Below, piece by piece: positions 58,302 to 64,000 of a stretch of DNA of 64,000 nucleotides; the first letter of the stretch is position 1, and every line of letters begins with the position of its first letter. The stretch spans positions 4,569,864 through 4,633,863 of the forward strand of contig CP070758.1 in the NCBI GenBank assembly GCA_020348925.1, written 5' to 3'. The stretch is from Gemmatimonadota bacterium. GTDB lineage: Bacteria; JBHIER01; G020348925. Below the pieces are notes generated by a model that did not search any database, was not told the origin of the DNA, and saw only the letters and a program-made list of their open reading frames with translations. Position numbers and translations under genes: made by a program.

Positions 58302-59273
58302 TTATCTTCTCCTATGAACCGAGAGAGAAACCAAATTCATTAAAGCCGACTTGGCCGGGGAGTCATCAAGGCCTTTCACAAGAGCGGCAGCACGCTGGGC
58401 ATACTCCTTTGCTTTGGAAGCGGCGTATTCCAGACCTCCGTGGGTTCGAATAAAGGAGCGCACATGCTCCCAGCCTCTGGTGTCTATTTCCTTCTCGATG
58501 AGCGCCTTTATCTTTCGCGCCTCCGATTGAGAAGCCGTCTCGAGGGCACGGATGAGCGGCAGGGTAAGATGCTTTCCCCTCAAGTCACTTCCTGAAGGCT
58601 TCCCCGTCTCTTTCTCCGTTCCCTCGAAATCCAGAATATCATCAGTAATCTGAAAAGCCAATCCAAGATTTTCCCCAAACTCCGCCATGGTCCGCCGCAA
58701 GTGAGTATCACCCTCGGCCAAGATGGGTCCCATCTCGCAGCCGGCCGCGAAGAGCGAGGCCGTCTTATCGGCGATGACCTTGAAATAGATCTCCTCCGCT
58801 GTTTCCAGGCCTTCACTCTGCTGAATCTGGTGGATCTCTCCACTGCTCAGTCGCACGGTGGCTCTGGCTAAAATATCGAGGATCAGCTGAGATCGAATAC
58901 CGACAAAAAGGGAAAAGGCATGGGACAACAGGTAGTCCCCCATGAGAATGGATGCTCGGCTTGACCATATTGAATGAACGGAGAGTTCACCGCGACGCAT
59001 TTCGGATTCGTCAACGACGTCATCGTGTATCAAGGTCGCCACGTGGATCAATTCAAGGCCGGCCGCAGCCCTCATTGCCTCATCCGGGACATTTCCGCAT
59101 ACTTTCGTCGAAAGGAGAACAAGGATCGGGCGCAGAAATTTCCCCTTCAGAGCGACAATGTATTGAGCCATTTCGCTCACCAGGGCTACTTCGGAGGCGA
59201 GGGTCTCCTTCAGAACCCGCTTCGTGCCCTCGAGCTCCTCTCGGATTGGGAATATGATATCTTTCATCTCCAT
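58302..59273 (-). CDS. Trans-polyprenyl diphosphate synthase
   Basis: A 323-residue all-E prenyl elongase. First Asp-rich motif in LIHDDVVDESEMRRG (DDVVD), second in QITDDILDFEG (DDILD). It condenses isopentenyl-PP to octa- or similar long prenyl diphosphates, for quinones or lipid carriers; chain length cannot be read with confidence. First gene of the minus-strand operon reaching 52532. M1 (59273) or M3 may be the start, with GATGGAG overlapping. Confidence 0.92.
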   Translation of the reverse strand: MEMKDIIFPIREELEGTKRVLKETLASEVALVSEMAQYIVALKGKFLRPILVLLSTKVCGNVPDEAMRAAAGLELIHVATLIHDDVVDESEMRRGELSVHSIWSSRASILMGDYLLSHAFSLFVGIRSQLILDILARATVRLSSGEIHQIQQSEGLETAEEIYFKVIADKTASLFAAGCEMGPILAEGDTHLRRTMAEFGENLGLAFQITDDILDFEGTEKETGKPSGSDLRGKHLTLPLIRALETASQSEARKIKALIEKEIDTRGWEHVRSFIRTHGGLEYAASKAKEYAQRAAALVKGLDDSPAKSALMNLVSLSVHRRR

Positions 59274-59953
59274 CGATCACGCGTACAAACACTGAAAACG
59301 AATCTTAAGTATATGAAATTTTGAACCCTTTGTCAAATGAAAAGCGGACCTGCCGAAAACAACCGACCCTCTCCAAACCAGTAATGCATAGTGGAGCATT
59401 ATCCAAAGGACGCTGAAGTTGAGTCATTGTTGCTGTAAGTCAGGGCGAAGTGAACACGCGATGCCGTCTCGACCATGCACCATCTCAGCGAAGTACGTAT
59501 GAAACAGAAACCGAACCTCTTTTGAACATTCCTTGTGAAACGGAGGTAGAAATAGTATGTGTGCACCATTCCAGATTCCAGCGATATGGTGACAGCATGG
59601 TCAAACTGTTGCAGCCGACGTTGACCAAGCGGGACCCATAGGTGCTGCTCAAGAGAATGCAGGAACCTCTGCCGCACTTCGTACATCGGACAACACCGTC
59701 ACTTTGTGCATTCTGACCATCTCGCCAACGAACCATAGCAATATGCCCTTAAATTCTTACGAAAAACAAAAATATTGAAGGTGCGGTGTCACCTTTGAGG
59801 ACCGTCAATGGACCGCAGCTTTCCGAAGGGTTCAAAACTTCGGGAGGTTTTGTGTCAAAAACTTTTTCAACGGCTCCTGAAAAATGCATTGACACACTCA
59901 GCTGAACTCGCTATTTTTGGACACGGTTATCCGTTGAAAAAGGATCGTTCATT
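59274..59953. other. Divergent intergenic region with doubtful ORFs
   Basis: No supportable gene in 680 bases. A 95-codon minus-strand ORF (59686-59399) is unlike any family known to me and lacks a binding site. A short stem CCGAAG/CTTCGG lies at 59823-59843. A good plus-strand promoter sits at its end. Confidence 0.4.
59889..59917 (+). promoter_or_regulatory. Predicted sigma70-type promoter
   Basis: A consensus TTGACA, 17-base spacer and TATTTT. It is placed to drive the glycosyltransferase at 59954, giving a leader of about 30 bases. Confidence 0.6.
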
Positions 59954-60907
59954 GTGAACATACTTATAGCATACAAGCATAAAATACCGGTCGAAAAATA
60001 CGGAGGGACCCAAAGGATCATTTGGTGGTTGGGCAAAGCGTTGGTGAACCTGGGTCACAAAGTGACGTATCTCGTTAAAAAGGGATCACACTGCCCTTTC
60101 GCAGACGTCATTCCTTTTGATATGAAAAAACCTTTGAAAGCCCAAATTCCTGAATATATTGACCTTGTCCATTTTCACTATAAAGTAAATGCTCCCAACA
60201 TCGATATCCCTTTCGTGGCGACCATTCACGGAAACGCCGGACCAGGATCGATTTTTCATGAAAACTCCATTTTTCTCTCACACAGACACGCCTCCAATCA
60301 CAATTCGGATGTGTATGTCTACAACGGCATTGATACGGAAGATTATGGCAACGTCTTGCTTGACAATAAAAGGGAACATCTCCTTTTTCTTGGAAAAATT
60401 TCACGAAAAAGTAAAAACCTCAAAGGATGCATTAAAATCGCACAAAAGGCAAACATGAAGCTGGCGATAGTAGGGGGACATGGCCTCTCTTTTGACAGAC
60501 GAATACAGTACAAAGGGTATTTGGGCGGCGAAAAAAAGAAGAGAGTGATCCAACAATCGCTGGCCCTCCTCTTTCCGATACTCTGGGAGGAGCCTTTCGG
60601 GCTCGCCATAATTGAGAGTCTCTATTTCGGAAGTCCCGTTCTTGGAACACCGTACGGTTCTCTGCCTGAACTCATTCACAGCGAAGTCGGTTTTCTCTCA
60701 AACAGGGTCGCCGAACTCGTCAAAGTCCTGAAAAATCTTGACCAATTCGACCGCAAAAAGTGTCACGAATATGTCTGCGACTCTTTCAGCGCAACCGTCA
60801 TGGCTCAGAATTATGTGAAGCTCTATGAAAGGGTCGGTTCCGGCGAAAAACTGCACAGTAAAAAACCAGTGAAACGCGATATTCGTGTTGCATACGAAAT
60901 GAAATAG
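59954..60907 (+). CDS. Glycosyltransferase family 4
   Basis: A 317-residue GT4, short for the family (usually 350-400) with a reduced N-domain. EKYGGTQRIIWWLGKALV and VHFHYKVN are N-domain motifs; LLFLGKISRKSKNLKG and WEEPFGLAIIESLYFGSPV hold the donor site with Ex7E. ATG 59954 (the GTG before it is out of frame). It is followed 105 bp later by the asparagine-synthetase-like gene. Confidence 0.88.
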   Translation: MNILIAYKHKIPVEKYGGTQRIIWWLGKALVNLGHKVTYLVKKGSHCPFADVIPFDMKKPLKAQIPEYIDLVHFHYKVNAPNIDIPFVATIHGNAGPGSIFHENSIFLSHRHASNHNSDVYVYNGIDTEDYGNVLLDNKREHLLFLGKISRKSKNLKGCIKIAQKANMKLAIVGGHGLSFDRRIQYKGYLGGEKKKRVIQQSLALLFPILWEEPFGLAIIESLYFGSPVLGTPYGSLPELIHSEVGFLSNRVAELVKVLKNLDQFDRKKCHEYVCDSFSATVMAQNYVKLYERVGSGEKLHSKKPVKRDIRVAYEMK

Positions 60908-61012
60908 GAACGGCCTCACAACACGGTATATGCATCTCGATGCGCATCTTGGGGTAGCGTCTGTCACACAAGACGCTGTTTCTCATCATCTTTTCAAAGA
61001 GATGTCAAGGCA

Positions 61013-62521
61013 ATGATTTTAAAAAGTGATCTCCCGGACGCTACGTTTATCATTTCCTCAGGCCCTAATGCTTTGAGCACGTCTGGACTCCCGTCGGTCT
61101 TTTTGGGATACAAGGCTCTCTCTGCAGACGGCGTCGCAAAAGAGGGCATCTGGGCAGAGTGGACCTGGAACGGCAAAGAGTTTCAACTTACGAATGACAG
61201 GTATGGTTTTTATCCCCTCTTTTACTTTCGTACAAAAAATTCTTTCGGCACATCCACCTCGCTCTATCACTTGTTAAAACACGTCACCCCACCCAAGCTG
61301 AATGACGGGGCGATAGCGGTTTTTCTGAGGCTGGGCTTCTTTCTCAAGAATGATACTCCTTTTGAATCCATCCACGCCGTGCCGCCCGGATGTACGATCA
61401 CCTGGCATGATGACACGCTGAACATTCAAACCGATGATTACCCCTTCGTACCTGCCCCAAACGCATTATCGAAAAAGGCGGCTCTGAGAGCATACGGGGA
61501 ACTATTTCAAGCCGGAATAGCGCGGATGCTGCCGAGTGCCTCCGACAAAGTGGGACTTCCTCTGAGCGGCGGTCGAGATTCACGGCATATTTTATTTGCT
61601 CTGCTGCGCTCAGGATATAAACCTGCTGAATGTCTTACCATGATGTATTTTCCACCGAGGCCGAATGACGACGCACGGGTCGCAGGCAAAATCGCCCAGG
61701 CGCTCGGACTGAAGCACACCCTTTTGAAACCCCCAAAATATCTGTTGAGCTACGAGATACGGAAGAATATCATCACCCACTTTACGACTGACGAGCACAC
61801 CTGGTTATTGCCCCTGGCCGATTATGTGGAACAAGAGAATTTCACGCTGTTGTATGACGGAATAGGTGGGGGTGTCTTATCCGATGGCCGTTTTCTCAGC
61901 GAACATCGTCTGAAACTCTATGATTCGGGCAACTTCAATGCGTTGGCCCAGTCACTTCTGGGAGAGGAGAAACGGCTTTCGCACATTCTCTCAAAACAAC
62001 TCCACCAAAGGTGGAACCGTGAATTGGCTGTAAATCATGTGGCATGTGAGCTCGCCAAATATGCCAACACCAACAATCCCATCGGGCAGTTCTTTTTTTG
62101 GAATAGAACGAGAAGGGAAATCGCACTCAGCCCTTGGAGTATTTTGGGAAGATGCGTTCACGTGCTGGCCCCGTTTCTGAATCACGATGTGTACGATTTG
62201 CTGACAACACTGCCTCTCAGCTATTTTCTCGATCACTCATTTCATACCGATACCATCAATTATCACTATCCAAAATATTCCAGCTTGCCGTACGCATCTC
62301 ATAAGCTTTACAATAACAGACTCCGCTGGAACGAATACGCTCTGTTACTGCGGGACCTTCGTTCGTTCTTTCTGACGCAGGAATCGGAGCACTCCTATGT
62401 TCGCCGCTCATATCTTATTTTAAGATTGCTGCAATCGCTCATCGACATCAAGTGCAGATCACGATTGCCTCGGAGTCTCGCTTACCCGATATATCTAAAG
62501 CAGTTAGAAAATCTCATCTGA
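61013..62521 (+). CDS. Asparagine-synthetase-like amidotransferase lacking the glutaminase Cys
   Basis: A 502-residue protein. The C-domain has the ATP pyrophosphatase loop LPLSGGRDSRH (~182-192) and further synthetase motifs (DGIGGGVLSDG, ~290). The N-terminal ~140 residues keep the class II glutaminase fold (FQLTNDRYGFYPLFYF) but start MILKSDLP, with no Cys2, so glutamine cannot be used in the usual way. It may use free ammonia or another amine, like beta-lactam synthetase relatives, perhaps to amidate a uronic acid in the surface glycan. AAGG precedes ATG 61013. Confidence 0.85.
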   Translation: MILKSDLPDATFIISSGPNALSTSGLPSVFLGYKALSADGVAKEGIWAEWTWNGKEFQLTNDRYGFYPLFYFRTKNSFGTSTSLYHLLKHVTPPKLNDGAIAVFLRLGFFLKNDTPFESIHAVPPGCTITWHDDTLNIQTDDYPFVPAPNALSKKAALRAYGELFQAGIARMLPSASDKVGLPLSGGRDSRHILFALLRSGYKPAECLTMMYFPPRPNDDARVAGKIAQALGLKHTLLKPPKYLLSYEIRKNIITHFTTDEHTWLLPLADYVEQENFTLLYDGIGGGVLSDGRFLSEHRLKLYDSGNFNALAQSLLGEEKRLSHILSKQLHQRWNRELAVNHVACELAKYANTNNPIGQFFFWNRTRREIALSPWSILGRCVHVLAPFLNHDVYDLLTTLPLSYFLDHSFHTDTINYHYPKYSSLPYASHKLYNNRLRWNEYALLLRDLRSFFLTQESEHSYVRRSYLILRLLQSLIDIKCRSRLPRSLAYPIYLKQLENLI

Positions 62522-62528
62522 ATATTAT

Positions 62529-62750
62529 ATGGATATGATTCTTTTGAATCCTACAGGCATCGTATTTAAAAAAGGGCATCGCATTCGGGGTACAATCAGC
62601 AGCAGCGATTTCCCCATTTTCAATCGAAACCTGAACACAGGCCTGAATCCGTATACATCCGTCGACATGGCACAAGCCACGCAGACCATATACCATGACA
62701 GCGACTCTCCCTCACATATCGTGCTGCCTGTGATCCCAAGGGATGAGTAG
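62529..62750 (+). pseudogene. C-terminal relic of a CocE/NonD-type hydrolase
   Basis: A 73-codon frame that matches the last part of X-Pro dipeptidyl-peptidase/CocE family proteins: GIVFKKGHRIRGTISSSDF, then FNRNLNTG, TQTIYHDSD and SHIVLPVIP. Intact members are ~550-650 residues; the catalytic alpha/beta-hydrolase part is missing because the synthetase gene ends seven bases upstream. No ribosome binding site precedes the ATG. Confidence 0.75.
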
Positions 62751-62814
62751 TTGAAGCCGGGCTTTCAATCGGGCGCAACAGGGAGCGTCCGATTTCAAAC
62801 AGGAGGTAGGATAC

Positions 62815-63041
62815 ATGTGCGACATCATAGCAAGGAGAGCTGTATGATGCGCGGCAGAACGAAGCCCTGTCGCGAGTGCAGGCAGGGAACTCCTGAAAAG
62901 GCCATACATTGCACTCTCGCCGTGACGTTTTCGAAACCAAGGGATCGCTTCGCCGAGTGTCCCCTGAGCTCGTCGAAGGCTCGCACAAGCGGCCCTGAAC
63001 GATCCTTCTTACTGAAAAATGGGATACACTTCACACTGTAA
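62815..63041 (+). CDS. Two coupled mini-ORFs with strong ribosome binding sites
   Basis: AGGAGG (62801-62806) lies 8 bases before ATG 62815, which encodes only MCDIIARRAV and stops at 62847. The next ORF starts at ATG 62844 (4-base overlap) with its own AAGGAG (62832-62837) and runs 65 codons to 63041, including CRECRQG and a CTGAGCTCGTCGAAGG repeat-like stretch. Coupling and sites look real; the peptides match nothing I know. Leader, relic or chance. Confidence 0.35.
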
Positions 63042-63047
63042 AAACAC

Positions 63048-63836
63048 GTGCTTCAATATATCGAACTTATCTTGATCGGACTTGGAGTCGGGACCTACGC
63101 CTCCTTGGTGGGCGTCGGCGGTGGCATTGCACTCGTGCCGATTTTACTGCTCCTGTATCGACACACGCCCCAGAGTGCAACCGGGATCTCCCTGGCCGTC
63201 ATCATCTTTAATGCGGCCTCCGCTTCAATTACCTACGGCCGAAAAAAACGAATAGACTACCGGACCGGTCTCTATTTCGCCAGCGGCTCAATCCCGGGAG
63301 CAATCCTGGGAGCATCTGTGGTGGTGTACATACCGCAGCATATTTTCAGCAGTGTCTTCGGCCTAATTCTGATCTCTTTAGCCCTGTTCATACTCCTCGA
63401 ACCTGAGAAGAGGTTGGAGAAAGAACCTCCGAACGGCAACAACGAACGTGAAAATGAACGTCTCCTTGTCCGACACCGGGGTCTGGGAATTCCCTGCGGG
63501 CTTTTCATTGGATTCATAGCCTCATTGTTGGGCATCGGCGGTGGTATTATCTACGTGCCCGTTCTCATATATCTCCTCAACTTTACCGTACAGAGGGCTG
63601 TTGCCACGTCTCTCTTCATCATTGCCATTATGGCCCTTGGAGGAGCGGCAACACATCTTCTCAATGGTGTCTATGTCGGATATGTTCATGTCATCGGGCT
63701 CCTTGCCCTGGGGATTATTATTGGGGCTCAATGTGGGGCGAAGCTGTCGGATATCCTCAAAGCTCGGCTGATTATCCGGCTCTTTGCCCTGGCTTTGCTC
63801 GCTGCGGGTGTGAAATTGATCACGGAAATAGTGTAA
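63048..63836 (+). CDS. TauE/SafE family sulfite/organic-acid exporter
   Basis: A 262-residue membrane protein of about eight TMs. The family repeat occurs twice: SLVGVGGGIALVPILLLL (~20-37) and SLLGIGGGIIYVPVLIYL (~160-177). Related proteins transport sulfite, sulfoacetate or other anions; the substrate is undefined here. The start is GTG 63048; no ATG fits, and the frame begins six bases after the stop of the mini-ORF. Confidence 0.85.
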   Translation: MLQYIELILIGLGVGTYASLVGVGGGIALVPILLLLYRHTPQSATGISLAVIIFNAASASITYGRKKRIDYRTGLYFASGSIPGAILGASVVVYIPQHIFSSVFGLILISLALFILLEPEKRLEKEPPNGNNERENERLLVRHRGLGIPCGLFIGFIASLLGIGGGIIYVPVLIYLLNFTVQRAVATSLFIIAIMALGGAATHLLNGVYVGYVHVIGLLALGIIIGAQCGAKLSDILKARLIIRLFALALLAAGVKLITEIV

Positions 63837-63869
63837 TGCCGATCCTTTTCCATAACCAAGGGACGCACA

Positions 63870-64000
63870 GTGGCTCCTTATCGTAAAACCCTTTTTCTGT
63901 TCTTTTTCATCTCCGGAATGTGCGGCTTGATCTACGAAGTCGTCTGGATGCGGATGTTGACCGTCGTTTTCGGCAACACGGTTTTTGCCACGTCAACGGT
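63870..64000 (+). CDS. Spermidine-synthase-like membrane protein, N-terminal part
   Basis: A frame from GTG 63870 (AAGGGA upstream) runs off the window end. The 43 visible residues, VAPYRKTLFLFFFISGMCG then LIYEVVWMRMLTVVFGNTVF, match the first TM region of long fused MFS-type spermidine synthase-like proteins. The catalytic domain lies outside the window. Confidence 0.75.
   Translation, partial: MAPYRKTLFLFFFISGMCGLIYEVVWMRMLTVVFGNTVFATST

Noticed and set aside
59399-59686. 95-codon minus-strand ORF in an intergenic region
   Set aside because: No ribosome site, no recognisable motifs and overlapping ORFs of similar length in other frames.
1-64000. CRISPR arrays, tRNA or rRNA genes, insertion sequences
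   Set aside because: No regularly spaced repeats with spacers, no cloverleaf or rRNA signature and no transposase or integrase gene were found by reading.

Overview
The window looks like a chromosomal segment of a Gram-negative bacterium. Evidence for this is the outer-membrane-type beta-barrel candidate, an MsbA-like exporter, a GT9 heptosyltransferase-like enzyme and many signal peptides. Type I dockerin repeats, a FISUMP domain and a long run of FtsX/MacB-type permeases resemble FCB-group or neighbouring uncultivated phyla (KSB1, Calditrichota, Latescibacterota, Zixibacteria and Aminicenantes are candidates). The phylum cannot be fixed from this sequence alone. No rRNA, tRNA, CRISPR array, transposase or phage gene was seen.

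Region 1 (1-25.1 kb): after the end of a dockerin-bearing secreted protein comes a same-strand array of nine intact, paralogous ~770-800-residue ABC permeases plus one internally deleted copy. No ATPase gene lies among them. Each permease has two FtsX/MacB halves and ends in a near-identical NPVxSLRYE tail. A beta-propeller (PD40) protein and a secreted metallo-beta-lactamase-fold protein sit inside the array, followed by the relic of a second propeller gene.

Region 2 (25.1-35.3 kb): a mixed stretch with signs of decay. It holds a small orphan gene, a LolA-like/serine hydrolase fusion, a broken ABC-2 ATPase/permease pair (two Gln-to-stop changes and one frameshift), palindromic repeats, a SnoaL-like protein, a relic of a DUF4143 AAA ATPase behind tandem palindromes, a HIT protein divergent from an eIF2B-like protein, a dockerin-FISUMP secreted protein and a small beta-barrel candidate.

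Region 3 (35.3-41 kb, minus strand): a methylmalonyl-CoA mutase unit (MeaB GTPase, large subunit, separate B12-binding subunit) followed closely by a long RelA/SpoT enzyme.

Region 4 (41-62.5 kb): a surface-glycan region. It encodes an STT3-like membrane protein, GT9, GT4 and GT2-type glycosyltransferases and a methyltransferase. A minus-strand operon carries polyprenyl synthase, ApbE, UDP-xylose-synthase-like, MsbA-like, CDP-polyol cytidylyltransferase-like and CDP-glycerol-transferase-like genes. Another glycosyltransferase and an asparagine-synthetase-like enzyme without the glutaminase cysteine follow. Together these suggest assembly, export and amide or phosphopolyol decoration of a cell-surface polymer.

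Region 5 (62.5-64 kb): the C-terminal relic of a CocE/NonD-type hydrolase, two mini-ORFs with strong ribosome binding sites, a TauE/SafE transporter and the start of a spermidine-synthase-like membrane protein cut by the window edge.
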